A DNA stretch of 64,000 nt, taken from positions 34,916 to 98,915 of the forward strand of contig JBOHFI010000014.1 of assembly GCA_050699595.1 (NCBI GenBank). Direction: 5' to 3'. Under the pieces are notes generated by a model that was given only the letters and a program-made list of their open reading frames with translations, was not told the DNA's origin and ran no database searches. This document shows, piece by piece, positions 33,199 through 41,850 of the stretch (its first letter is position 1; each line of letters opens with the position of its first letter). The translations under genes were made by a program, and so were the position numbers. Origin of the DNA: GCA-003244245 sp050699595. GTDB lineage: Bacteria > Actinomycetota > Actinomycetes > Mycobacteriales > Pseudonocardiaceae.

Positions 33199-34323
33199 TC
33201 ACAGCTGGGATGCGGCGAGTTGGCCGCAGGCGGCGGCGATCTCGCGGCCTCGGGTGTCGCGGATGGTGCAGGGGATTCCGGCGGCGCGCACCCGCGCCAG
33301 GAACTCTTGCTGGGCGGGCGGGGGGGTGGCGTCCCATTCGCTGCCTGGGGTGGGGTTGAGGGGGATGAGGTTCACGTGTACTAGGGCGCCGAGGCGTTCG
33401 CGCAGAAGCCGGCCGAGCAGCTCGGCCCGCCACGGCTGGTCATTGACGTCCCGGATCAGCGCGTACTCGATGGACACCCGGCGCCCCGTGGTGTCCGCGT
33501 AATGCCGCGAGGCGTCGAGCACCTCGGCCACTTTCCACCGGCGGTTCACCGGGACGAGGGTGTCCCGCAGCTCGTCGTCCGGAGTGTGCAACGACACGGC
33601 GAGCGTGACCTGCAGTCCTTCAGCGGCCAGCCGCCGGATCGCCGGCACCAGGCCCACGGTGGACACCGTCACAGACCGTTGCGACAGGCCCAACCCGTCC
33701 GGTGGCGGGTCGGTGATCCGATGGAGCGCGGCGAGGACCCGCTGGTAGTTGGCCAGCGGCTCCCCCATGCCCATGAACACGACGTTGGACAGCCGACCGG
33801 GCCCACCGGTCAGCTCGCCGTCGCGCATCGCGGCCGCGGCGGCGCGCACCTGGTCGACGATCTCCGCGGTGGACAGGTTGCGGGTCAGCCCACCCTGCCC
33901 GGTGGCGCAGAACGGGCAGGCCATCCCGCAGCCAGCCTGGCTGGAGACACACACCGTGGCCCGGTCGGGATAGCGCATCAGCACGCTTTCGGACAGCACC
34001 CCGTCGGCCGCGCGCCACAGCGTCTTTCGGGTCGTGCCGCCGTCGCAGCAGAGGTGCCGCATCGGGGTGGCCAGTTGAGGCAACAGCGCCGCCACGAGCT
34101 GGTCCCGGCGCGTCGCGGGGAGGTCGGTCATCGCGGCCGGGTCGGTGCTCAGCCGCGCGAAGTAGTGCCGGGCCAGCTGGTCGGCGCGAAATGCCGGCTC
34201 GCCCAGCTCCCTCATCACAGCACGGAGTTGGTCACGGTCGAGGTCAGCGAGATGCCGTGGCGGCATGCCTCGGCGCGGGGCTTCGAACACCAGGGGCAGC
34301 GCAGTCATGACGGGGTTCATCAT
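33199..34323 (-). CDS. rlmN: 23S rRNA (adenine-2503-C2)/tRNA methyltransferase
   Basis: 374 residues. Radical-SAM enzyme that methylates A2503 of 23S rRNA and A37 of some tRNAs. Visible: VCVSSQAGCGMACPFCATGQ with the CxxxCxxC cluster motif, the GGxGEP-like VVFMGMGEPLANY, and the later VSLHTPDDELRDTLVPVNRR. The C-terminal catalytic Cys lies in IPCTIRDTRG. First core gene after the accessory block; overlaps the next methyltransferase by 4 nt. Confidence 0.96.
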   Translation of the reverse strand: MMNPVMTALPLVFEAPRRGMPPRHLADLDRDQLRAVMRELGEPAFRADQLARHYFARLSTDPAAMTDLPATRRDQLVAALLPQLATPMRHLCCDGGTTRKTLWRAADGVLSESVLMRYPDRATVCVSSQAGCGMACPFCATGQGGLTRNLSTAEIVDQVRAAAAAMRDGELTGGPGRLSNVVFMGMGEPLANYQRVLAALHRITDPPPDGLGLSQRSVTVSTVGLVPAIRRLAAEGLQVTLAVSLHTPDDELRDTLVPVNRRWKVAEVLDASRHYADTTGRRVSIEYALIRDVNDQPWRAELLGRLLRERLGALVHVNLIPLNPTPGSEWDATPPPAQQEFLARVRAAGIPCTIRDTRGREIAAACGQLAASQL

Positions 34324-35033
34324 CCCACGGCAAGGGCGGTGGGCTCACGGCGCAGGTGTAAACGGTAGCGGACGGGGATGGTCAGCCCCGGAGTCTGGGC
34401 GATCGCCCGCGCCGCCACCTCAGGAGTGAACTCGATGCGCAGCGCAGCCTCCAGGTCACCGCGATCGCGGAAACGCCAGACGGTGTCCACCCGGCGGCAG
34501 TCGAAGCCCTGGGCGGTGAAGAACGCCTCGACAGCGGCGGGCCGGTAGCGGGGCGCCGCCGCGCACAGCCACTCACCATAGGGGGCGTGCGTGCCGTCCA
34601 GGTCGATCACGACCATGGTCCCGCCAGGGCGCAGCACCCGTCGCGCCTGCGCCAGCCCGGGTTCGCAGCCGGGGCCGAAGAAGTAGGCGACGCGGGCATG
34701 CACCAGATCGGCGCTGGAATCCGGCAGCGGCAGCCGCCCCGCGCAACCGGCGAGCACCCGGACTCCCGGCAGGTCGCGAACCCGCCGGCGGGCACGGGCC
34801 ACCAGCGGAGGGTACGGCTCCACCCCGACCACGCCGCGGGCCCGCTCGGCGAATCGAGGTAGGTGAAACCCGTCTCCGCAGCCGACGTCAACGACGTCGG
34901 CGCCGTCCCAGTCGACCCGGTCGGCCAATGCCGCCCACAGCGCCCCGTCGGCGTCGACCGCCTGATTCTCCCGCTCGTAGACCGCGGGCCAGTTCCAGAT
35001 GTTGGGGCTGGCCAGCACGCCCGGGTCGGTCAC
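34320..35033 (-). CDS. Class I SAM-dependent methyltransferase, target unknown
   Basis: 237 residues, Methyltransf_11/25-like: VVDVGCGDGFHLPRFAERA (motif I), GVVGVEPYPPLVARAR (motif II), LPLPDSSADLVHARVAYFFG and VLRPGGTMVVIDLDG (post-motif I). Overlaps rlmN by 4 nt. No specific subfamily recognised; coupling to rlmN alone does not fix a substrate. Confidence 0.85.
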   Translation of the reverse strand: MTDPGVLASPNIWNWPAVYERENQAVDADGALWAALADRVDWDGADVVDVGCGDGFHLPRFAERARGVVGVEPYPPLVARARRRVRDLPGVRVLAGCAGRLPLPDSSADLVHARVAYFFGPGCEPGLAQARRVLRPGGTMVVIDLDGTHAPYGEWLCAAAPRYRPAAVEAFFTAQGFDCRRVDTVWRFRDRGDLEAALRIEFTPEVAARAIAQTPGLTIPVRYRLHLRREPTALAVG

Positions 35034-35083
35034 CGGCCCATTGTGCCCGTGCGGGATCCGCCGGAATCGAATAGTGTCTCCCC

Positions 35084-35914
35084 GTGATCGAGGACGAGTC
35101 GTTTTCCCCGGGGTTGGTGTGTTGGATCGATGTGTCGAGCACCGATCCGGCGAGGAGTCGGGACTTCTACGCCGGGTTGTTCGACTGGACCTACCAGGTC
35201 GATCCGGACCCGGACCGCGGGAACTACACCATCGCGCTACGCGCGGGCCGGCCGGTGGCCGGTCTAGCAGGCGTTCCGGCGCAGGCGGGGCAACCGGTGG
35301 CCTGGAGGCTGTACCTAGCGAGCGCCAACATCAGGCACACCGCCGAGATGTTCACCGAGGGGGGCGGGCAGGTGCTCTATGGACCGGCGGATGCCCCCGG
35401 ACAGAGCAGTGTGCTCATCGGAGCGGATCCGACCGGCAGTGTGATCGGCTGCTGGGAACCGGGGCCGCCGTGGATGTTCTACACCGCCGACCCCGGGTCG
35501 CTGATCTGGGCCGAGTTGAACACCTGGGATGGCGCGCGAGCCGACGAGTTCTATGCGAACCTGTTCGGCTACCAGCAGGACCAGATCGGTGACGGCCGCA
35601 CTGTGGACTACACCACCTGGTCACGTGGTGGGTCGACGATGCTCGCCAGGCAGCAGATGAACGAGGAGTGGGCCACCGGAATCCCTGCACACTGGATGCT
35701 GCACTTCGCGGTGGACCCGCAGACCGGCACCGACGACGCGGTCAACCGGGTGCTCGACCTCGGGGGCCGAGTGCACGTCTACCCCTACGACACCGAGTTG
35801 GGCCGGATCGCGCTGGTCGCCGACCCCGCTGGGGCCGACTTCGCGCTGATCGACCACGCCGCGCGGCTCGTGCCACCGCCAAGCAGCATCTCCGATGAGG
35901 TCGGCTATGTGTAG
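35084..35914 (+). CDS. VOC (glyoxalase/bleomycin-resistance-like) family protein, two domains
   Basis: 276 residues made of two VOC modules: GLVCWIDVSSTDPARSRDFY (residues ~9-28) and LIWAELNTWDGARADEFYAN (~143-162). Each module has the beta-alpha-beta-beta-beta pattern that binds a metal between halves. Similar proteins in actinobacteria are of unknown substrate. GTG start at 35084. It is divergent from the methyltransferase gene and convergent with cdsA. Confidence 0.85.
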   Translation: MIEDESFSPGLVCWIDVSSTDPARSRDFYAGLFDWTYQVDPDPDRGNYTIALRAGRPVAGLAGVPAQAGQPVAWRLYLASANIRHTAEMFTEGGGQVLYGPADAPGQSSVLIGADPTGSVIGCWEPGPPWMFYTADPGSLIWAELNTWDGARADEFYANLFGYQQDQIGDGRTVDYTTWSRGGSTMLARQQMNEEWATGIPAHWMLHFAVDPQTGTDDAVNRVLDLGGRVHVYPYDTELGRIALVADPAGADFALIDHAARLVPPPSSISDEVGYV

Positions 35915-35945
35915 TACTGGCCCGTCGGTGGTGCGAAGGCCGAGT

Positions 35946-36824
35946 TCAGCCACCGATCGGGACGAGCAGGCTCAGTAGCAGCCAGGACACAACCGCCGAG
36001 GGCAGGAGTGAGTCGAGCCGGTCCATCAACCCGCCGTGGCCGGGCAGCACAGTGCCCATGTCCTTGACGCCGAGATCACGCTTGATCAGTGATTCGACCA
36101 GATCCCCCCCGGTCGCGGTGAGCACGATCGCCGCCCCGAACAACACTCCGCGCCACGGCTGGCCACCCAACAGAAAGGTCACCGACAGAGTGCCCGCAGC
36201 GGTCCCGACCATGAGCGATCCGATGAAACCCTCCCAGGACTTCTTCGGACTGATCGAAGGCGCCATCAGGTGCCGCCCGCCCAGCACTCCGGTGGCATAG
36301 CCTCCGATGTCCGAGCCCACCGCGGCGAGCAGCAAACACAAGACCCGCGCCGCACCGTCCGCGGGAACCACCAGCAATGTTGCGAAAGCGGCGAATCCCG
36401 CCACGTAGGCCGTGCCGAACACCGACGCGCTGACGTCGCGGACGTAGCCCGCCGCTCCCCGGGGGAAGCGCCACACCAGGCAGACCAGCGCAGTGATCAT
36501 GAACGCAACGAGTATCCCGTCCCGACCGAACGGCCAGGCCAGCCACACCATCGCCTGCCCGCCGAGCAGGACCGGCGCCAGCGTGACCCGGATACCAGCC
36601 CGGCGCAATGCCCCGGCCAGCTCCCAGCTGGACACCGCCACCGCAGCGGCCACGATCCCGATGAACACCTGCCGCACAGTGAACAGCGCCACCAGGATCC
36701 CGGCGCCCAGCAGCAGCCCGACGGCGATCGCGGCCCACAGATTCCGGCCCGCCCGCCGGACGCGGGTGCGTCCAGCTGGGTGCACAGCGGAAGTGGGACG
36801 CTCGGGCAGTCCGCTGGCAGCCAC
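35946..36824 (-). CDS. cdsA: Phosphatidate cytidylyltransferase
   Basis: 292 residues, multi-pass membrane enzyme making CDP-diacylglycerol. Signature near the C-terminus: SPKKSWEGFIGSLMVG and TATGGDLVESLIKRDLGVKD followed by GHGGLMDRLDSLL with conserved Asp residues. The start abuts the frr stop (no gap), part of the rpsB-tsf-pyrH-frr-cdsA string. Confidence 0.95.
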   Translation of the reverse strand: MAASGLPERPTSAVHPAGRTRVRRAGRNLWAAIAVGLLLGAGILVALFTVRQVFIGIVAAAVAVSSWELAGALRRAGIRVTLAPVLLGGQAMVWLAWPFGRDGILVAFMITALVCLVWRFPRGAAGYVRDVSASVFGTAYVAGFAAFATLLVVPADGAARVLCLLLAAVGSDIGGYATGVLGGRHLMAPSISPKKSWEGFIGSLMVGTAAGTLSVTFLLGGQPWRGVLFGAAIVLTATGGDLVESLIKRDLGVKDMGTVLPGHGGLMDRLDSLLPSAVVSWLLLSLLVPIGG

Positions 36825-37382
36825 TCAGACCTCGAGCAGTTCGGATTCCTTGTGCTTGACGAGCTCGTCGATCTGCCCCACATACCGGTGAGTGATGACC
36901 TCGAGTTCCTTCTCCGCCCGTGTCACGTCGTCCTCACCAGCCTCGCCGTCGCGAGAGATACGGGTGAGCGTTTCCTTGGCCTTACGACGGATGTTGCGAA
37001 TGGAAACCTTGGCGTCTTCTCCCTTGGTATGCGCAACCTTGACCAGATCTCGGCGGCGTTCCTGGGACAGCTGCGGGATGAGCACCCGGATGATCACCCC
37101 ATCGTTGGTGGGGTTGACGCCTAGGTCGGAGTCCCGGATCGCCTTCTCCATCAGCCGGAGCTGGCCGGGGTCGTAGGGCTTGATCACGGCCATCCGGGCC
37201 TCCGGAACCGTCACGCTAGCCAGTTGGATCAACGGGGTGAGCGAGCCGTAGTAGTCCACGACGATCTTAGAGAACATCGCGGGACTGGCCCGACCGGTCC
37301 GCACCGTGGCCAGATCCTCCTTGGCCACCGCCACGGCCTTCTCCATCTTCTCCTCGGCGTCGAAGAGGGTGTCGTCGATCAC
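36825..37382 (-). CDS. frr: Ribosome recycling factor
   Basis: 185 residues, full family length. DAEEKMEKAVAVAKEDLATV at the N-terminus, VRTGRASPAMFSKIVVDYYG, and ISRDGEAGEDDVTRAEKELE, the alternating domain I helices. With EF-G it splits post-termination ribosomes. 14 nt after pyrH. Confidence 0.97.
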   Translation of the reverse strand: MIDDTLFDAEEKMEKAVAVAKEDLATVRTGRASPAMFSKIVVDYYGSLTPLIQLASVTVPEARMAVIKPYDPGQLRLMEKAIRDSDLGVNPTNDGVIIRVLIPQLSQERRRDLVKVAHTKGEDAKVSIRNIRRKAKETLTRISRDGEAGEDDVTRAEKELEVITHRYVGQIDELVKHKESELLEV

Positions 37383-37396
37383 GGCTGCTCCTTGTA

Positions 37397-38149
37397 CTAG
37401 CCCGATGCCCGGTATTCCGCAGTGCTGACCAGGGTTCCGATGGACTCACCACGCACCGCGCGAGCGATATTACCCTCGGTGAGCAGATTGAACACGATGA
37501 TCGGCAGCTTGTTGTCCATGCACAGGCTGAAAGCGGTCGCATCCGCCACTTTGAGCCCGCGCTCAAGCACTTCACGATGGGTGATGTGGGTGAACATCGT
37601 GGCCGAGGGATCGGTCTTGGGGTCGGCGGTGTAGACCCCGTCGACCGCCTTGCCCAGCAGCAGGACCTCGCAACCGATCTCCAGCGCCCGCTGGGCACCG
37701 GTGGTGTCGGTCGAGAAGTAGGGCATCCCCACACCGGCTCCGAAGATCACCACACGGCCCTTCTCCAGGTGCCGGATGGCCCGGCGCGGGATGTAGGGCT
37801 CGGCGACCTGACCCATCGTGATGGCCGTCTGCACACGAGTGTCGATCTTATGATCGCGCTCCAGGAAGTCCTGCAGAGCCAGGCAGTTCATCACGGTGCC
37901 GAGCATTCCCATGTAGTCACCGCGGGAGCGTTCCATGCCGCCCTGCTGGAGCTCCTCGCCGCGGAAGAAGTTCCCTCCGCCGATCACCACGGCCATCTGC
38001 ATCCCGCCGACGACCACCTCGGCGATCTGCCTCGCGACCGCCTTCACCACCTCGGGGTCCACCCCGACTTCACCGCCGCCGAACATCTCCCCGCCGAGTT
38101 TGAGGAGCACTCTGCGGTATCCGGAACCCGCCAGCCGATCGGCGTTCAT
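37397..38149 (-). CDS. pyrH: Uridylate kinase
   Basis: 250 residues of the amino-acid kinase fold: RRVLLKLGGEMFGGGEVGVD (ATP site), VIGGGNFFRGEELQ, MDNKLPIIVFNL near the C-terminus. Converts UMP to UDP; hexameric in bacteria. 7 nt after tsf, in the conserved translation/nucleotide string. Confidence 0.97.
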   Translation of the reverse strand: MNADRLAGSGYRRVLLKLGGEMFGGGEVGVDPEVVKAVARQIAEVVVGGMQMAVVIGGGNFFRGEELQQGGMERSRGDYMGMLGTVMNCLALQDFLERDHKIDTRVQTAITMGQVAEPYIPRRAIRHLEKGRVVIFGAGVGMPYFSTDTTGAQRALEIGCEVLLLGKAVDGVYTADPKTDPSATMFTHITHREVLERGLKVADATAFSLCMDNKLPIIVFNLLTEGNIARAVRGESIGTLVSTAEYRASG

Positions 38150-38156
38150 CAGCGTG

Positions 38157-38972
38157 TCAGCCCTGACCGACCTCGAAGCGGGCGAACCGCCGCACGGTCA
38201 CTCCGGCCGAGTCCAGCAGAGCCTTGACGGTCTTCTTGGAGTCCTGCACGGAGGACTGTTCCAGCAAGACGGTGTCCTTGAAGAAGCCGTTGACGCGGCC
38301 TTCGACGATCTTCGGCAGTGCCTGCTCGGGCTTTCCCTCCTCACGCGCGGTCTCCTGCGCGATGCGCCTTTCATCGGCCAGCACCTCGGCCGGCACGTCC
38401 TCTCGGGTGACATAACGCGGCTTCATGGCGGCCACCTGCATCGCCACGGCACGCGCGGTCTCCAGCGAACCACCGTCATACTCGACCAGCACGCCCACCG
38501 CAGGTGGCAGGTCGGAAGCGCGGCGGTGCAGGTAGGTGGCCACCTCGCCGTCGAAGGACACCACCCGGCGCAGCTGCAGCTTCTCGCCGATCTTGACTGA
38601 GAAAGCCCGCACCGCATCCTCGACCGTGCCGCCTTCGTACTGGTCCTGGGCGAGCGCCTCAACGTCGGCGGGCCGAGTCCGGATCGCTACTTCCAGAATC
38701 TTGCCGGCAAGCTCCTGGAAATCGGCACCCTTGGCCACGAAGTCGGTCTCGCAGTTGAGCTCGACCATCACGCCGCTCCCGGCGGCCACGAGTCCATTGG
38801 CGGTGGTGCGCTCGGCCCGCTTGCCGACGTCCTTCGCGCCCTTGATTCGGAGCAGCTCGACCGCCCGGTCGAAGTCGCCGTCGGATTCTTCCAAGGCCTT
38901 CTTACAGTCCATCATCCCGGAACCGGTCAGGTCCCGGATTCGCTTGACATCGGCGGCGGAGTAATTCGCCAT
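38157..38972 (-). CDS. tsf: Translation elongation factor Ts
   Basis: 271 residues: ANYSAADVKRIRDLTGSGMM then DCKKALEESDGDFDRAVELL (UBA-like EF-Tu contact), and VELNCETDFVAKGADFQELA with the TDFV motif that drives nucleotide exchange on EF-Tu. ATG 38972 chosen because the family begins MANYSAAD; open sequence further upstream is the rpsB-tsf spacer. Confidence 0.97.
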   Translation of the reverse strand: MANYSAADVKRIRDLTGSGMMDCKKALEESDGDFDRAVELLRIKGAKDVGKRAERTTANGLVAAGSGVMVELNCETDFVAKGADFQELAGKILEVAIRTRPADVEALAQDQYEGGTVEDAVRAFSVKIGEKLQLRRVVSFDGEVATYLHRRASDLPPAVGVLVEYDGGSLETARAVAMQVAAMKPRYVTREDVPAEVLADERRIAQETAREEGKPEQALPKIVEGRVNGFFKDTVLLEQSSVQDSKKTVKALLDSAGVTVRRFARFEVGQG

Positions 38973-39042
38973 CGTGGCTCTACCGTCCTGGAGGTCGTTG
39001 TCAGGTCGTTGTCGGATCGGGCTAGGGTGCGCAGCGAACCTG

Positions 39043-39963
39043 TCAGGCCTGCGACACGCCGTTGTTGGCGACCAGGTGTTCGGGCAGCCGCAGCACGCCT
39101 GCCTCCGCTGCAGGGTCGTCAGAAGCAGGATTTCCAGAAGCAGGATTTCCAGAAACAGGTTCACCAGAGACAGGGCCATCGGAAACAGGGTCGCTTGCGA
39201 CCATCAGTTCCTGCTCCCATTCGGCCAGCGGCTCGTCGACACCGGTTGCGGGCTTGTCGGAGCCGCCGGAGCGTCCAGTTCGCGACATCAATCCGGCGGC
39301 GGTGGCGTCGGCCACCACGCGGGTGAGCAACGCCGCGGAGCGGATCGCATCGTCGTTGCCCGGGATGGGGTAGTCGACCTCGTCGGGGTCGCAGTTGGTG
39401 TCCAGGATGGCCACCACCGGGATACCCAGCTTGCGGGCCTCACCGACGGCGATCTGCTCCTTCTTGGTGTCCACTATCCACACCACGCTGGGAACGCGCT
39501 GCATGTCTCGAATCCCGCCGAGAGTCTTCTCCAGTTTGTCTTTCTCCCGAGTACGCATCAGGATTTCTTTCTTGGTCAGCCCGGAGAAACCGCCGGTCTG
39601 CTCCAAGGACTCAAGTTCCTTGAGGCGCTGCAGGCGCTTGTGCACGGTGGAGAAGTTCGTGAGCATGCCACCCAGCCAGCGATGGTTCACGAAGGGCATG
39701 CCGACTCGCTGCGCATGATGCGAGATCGCTTCCTGGGCCTGCTTCTTGGTGCCGATGAACAGGATCGAACCACCGTGGGCCACGGTCTGCTTGATGAACT
39801 CGTAGGCTCGGTCGATGTAGGTCAACGTCTGCTGCAGGTCGATGATGTAGATGCCGTTGCGCTCGGTGAAGATGTAGCGCTTCATCTTCGGGTTCCAGCG
39901 GCGGGTCTGGTGCCCGAAGTGCACGCCGGAGTCGAGCAGCTGCTTCATGGTGACGACGGCCAT
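39043..39963 (-). CDS. rpsB: 30S ribosomal protein S2
   Basis: 306 residues. MAVVTMKQLLDSGVHFGHQT at the N-terminus, NPKMKRYIFTERNGIYIIDL, and GIPVVAILDTNCDPDEVDYP. The body is normal; the acidic C-terminal tail is long and ends in SGNPAS-type pentapeptide repeats encoded by 15-bp repeats. ATG 39963 chosen from homology; an upstream in-frame ATG at 40017 would add 18 unlikely residues. Confidence 0.97.
   Translation of the reverse strand: MAVVTMKQLLDSGVHFGHQTRRWNPKMKRYIFTERNGIYIIDLQQTLTYIDRAYEFIKQTVAHGGSILFIGTKKQAQEAISHHAQRVGMPFVNHRWLGGMLTNFSTVHKRLQRLKELESLEQTGGFSGLTKKEILMRTREKDKLEKTLGGIRDMQRVPSVVWIVDTKKEQIAVGEARKLGIPVVAILDTNCDPDEVDYPIPGNDDAIRSAALLTRVVADATAAGLMSRTGRSGGSDKPATGVDEPLAEWEQELMVASDPVSDGPVSGEPVSGNPASGNPASDDPAAEAGVLRLPEHLVANNGVSQA
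39121..39190 (-). repeat. 15-bp in-frame repeats in the rpsB tail
   Basis: About five degenerate 15-bp units encode SGxPx/SDxPx pentapeptides (SDGPV, SGEPV, SGNPA, SGNPA, SDDPA) in the C-terminal tail of S2. Two adjacent units are identical at the DNA level. Confidence 0.85.
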
Positions 39964-40333
39964 AGCCGGTGCACACCTCAATGTGTCAGGCGAGTCGGCT
40001 CGCGCCGACACGCTCAAGCGGTTGTCGCGGCGAGCCGGGTCGGCTCGCCACCCTGGCGCCAGGCCGACGGCCGGACCCCGCGCGATAACAAGACCGCGGC
40101 GAGGACCGCCGGACGCCGAGGCCCCGGTAGGGCACAGCGCTGGCGCGCGAAGTCGACCCGCATGCGAGTCGCATCCACAGTGTACGACGTGCCCGCGCCC
40201 AACCCCAGCCGAGGTGCTCCCGCGCTCCGCCGGCCATCCAGAGCATCCACAGCGCCATCCACACTGCCCGCTCTATCCCCAGCGGTCGGCCTCGACGCTG
40301 GGCAGCCGGGCTCAGCGCGGGGAGGCTGTCGAC
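39964..40333. other. Divergent intergenic region, rpsB / M23 peptidase
   Basis: Roughly 370 bp between two divergent start codons. It should contain the rpsB-tsf promoter on the minus strand and the peptidase promoter on the plus strand. I do not see clear -35/-10 pairs and no RNA gene is recognisable. Confidence 0.5.
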
Positions 40334-41077
40334 GTGTCTCGGATTCTGATCTGCACCATGCTCATGGCGGTGTTGTCCGGTGAGCTGGCCGGTGGGCCGG
40401 CCAACCAGGCGAGCCCTGCCGATCCGGTGGCCCGAGCCGATCCGGTGGCCCCAGTGGGGCCCGACGAGGTTGGTGAGCAGCCCCCGCCGCGGTTCGGCTG
40501 GCCGCTTCCCGGTTCCCCGACCGTCCTGCGGGCTTTCCACCCTCCGACGTTCCGGTACGGACCGGGGCATCGCGGTGTCGACCTGGCGGCGGCACCCGGC
40601 GTCCCGGTGCTCGCCGCTGGTGCCGGCACCGTGGCATTCGCCGGAATTGTGGCCGGCCACGGTGTGGTGTCCGTGGACCACCCAGACGGGCTGCGCACGA
40701 CGTATGAACCGGTGTCGCCAACCGTCGCCGTCGGTGACCGGGTAGCCAGGGGTGAACGGATCGGCACCGTGGCGCCTGGCCACCCGGGCTGCCCCAGTGC
40801 CGCCTGCCTGCACTGGGGTGTGCTGCGCTGGCATGTCCCAAGCGACCCCCCGCAAGACAGGCAGTACCTGGACCCGTTACGACTGCTCACCACGGCACGA
40901 GTGCGCCTGCTGCCGATCGACGAGCCCGCCGACGACGCCCGGGGTCCTCAGCCGGCGGAGGCTTCCAGCATCTTGCTTCGCAGTCGTAGCACCGCCCTGG
41001 TGTGCAACTGGCATACCCGGGACTCGGTGACACCGAGCACCCGGCCGATCTCGGCGAGGGTGAGGTTCTCGAAGTAG
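40334..41077 (+). CDS. Secreted M23-family peptidoglycan hydrolase with run-on C-terminus
   Basis: About 247 residues. An N-terminal signal peptide (VSRILICTMLMAVLSGELAG), Pro-rich linker, then an M23/LytM domain: GHRGVDLAAAPGVPVLAAGA (HxxxD) and CLHWGVLRWHV (second zinc His). It lies where actinobacteria place an M23 peptidase between whiG and rpsB. The catalytic domain is finished by RVRLLPI, but translation continues ~50 codons into the complement of whiG, overlapping it by 130 nt. GTG start at 40334; an ATG at 40358 is possible. Confidence 0.87.
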   Translation: MSRILICTMLMAVLSGELAGGPANQASPADPVARADPVAPVGPDEVGEQPPPRFGWPLPGSPTVLRAFHPPTFRYGPGHRGVDLAAAPGVPVLAAGAGTVAFAGIVAGHGVVSVDHPDGLRTTYEPVSPTVAVGDRVARGERIGTVAPGHPGCPSAACLHWGVLRWHVPSDPPQDRQYLDPLRLLTTARVRLLPIDEPADDARGPQPAEASSILLRSRSTALVCNWHTRDSVTPSTRPISARVRFSK

Positions 41078-41850
41078 TAGAGCGAGACCACCACGCGATC
41101 CCGGTCGGTGAGCTGCGAGACCGCTTCGGCAAGCAGGCGTCTGTTCTCCACCGAATCCAGGAACGCGCCCGGTTCCTCCACAGTGTCATCAGGCAACGTC
41201 TCGGCGATCGACGTGCCGCCGCGGCCCACGGCGATGAGCTCATCCAGCGCGATGACGCTGGTCAGCTGTAACTGGGCATAAAGTTCCCGCAGTTCGGCGG
41301 TGGTGATACCGAGCTCGGCAGCCACCTCCGCATCAGTGGCGGAACGCTGCAACCGAGTCTCCAGGCGTTCCAGCGCACGCTCCACTTCGCGGGCGCGGCT
41401 GCGCACCGAACGGGGCACCCAATCCTGAGCGCGCAGCTCGTCCAGGATCGCCCCCCGGATCCGCTGCATCGCATAGGTCTCGAACTTCAAACCGCGCCCG
41501 GGCTCGAACCGGTCGATGGCATCCCACAGGCCGAACACGCCCGACTGCACCAGGTCTGCGATGTCCACATGGGTGGGCAGCCCGGTTCCGACCCGGCTGG
41601 CCACATACTTCACTAAAGGCGCATAGTGCAGAACCAGTCGGTCGCGCAGGGTCACGTCGCGATGTTGCCCATAGGCCTGCCACAGTGCGACGATGCCGGC
41701 TTCCACCTCCTCGGCCCTGGCGTCACCAGAACCGCCGCAGGCCCCGGAATCGCCAGCGCCGCCGCAGGCCCCGGACTCGGCAGGGGGGACGACGGTCACG
41801 ACGCCCTCACGACCCCCGGAACACTCAGGAACGGGGGTGGCTCCGGTCAT
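40948..41850 (-). CDS. whiG: RNA polymerase sigma factor, WhiG/FliA type
   Basis: 300 residues. Regions 2-4 of a group 3 sigma factor: LVLHYAPLVKYVASRVGTGL, DLVQSGVFGLWDAIDRFEPG, KFETYAMQRIRGAILDELRA, and a region 4 helix-turn-helix NLTLAEIGRVLGVTESRVCQ. WhiG directs early sporulation genes in Streptomyces, and this is its usual place beside rpsB. The first ~45 residues are a Gly/Ala/Cys-rich extension with ESGACGG/DSGACGG repeats. It overlaps xerC by 26 nt. Confidence 0.92.
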   Translation of the reverse strand: MTGATPVPECSGGREGVVTVVPPAESGACGGAGDSGACGGSGDARAEEVEAGIVALWQAYGQHRDVTLRDRLVLHYAPLVKYVASRVGTGLPTHVDIADLVQSGVFGLWDAIDRFEPGRGLKFETYAMQRIRGAILDELRAQDWVPRSVRSRAREVERALERLETRLQRSATDAEVAAELGITTAELRELYAQLQLTSVIALDELIAVGRGGTSIAETLPDDTVEEPGAFLDSVENRRLLAEAVSQLTDRDRVVVSLYYFENLTLAEIGRVLGVTESRVCQLHTRAVLRLRSKMLEASAG

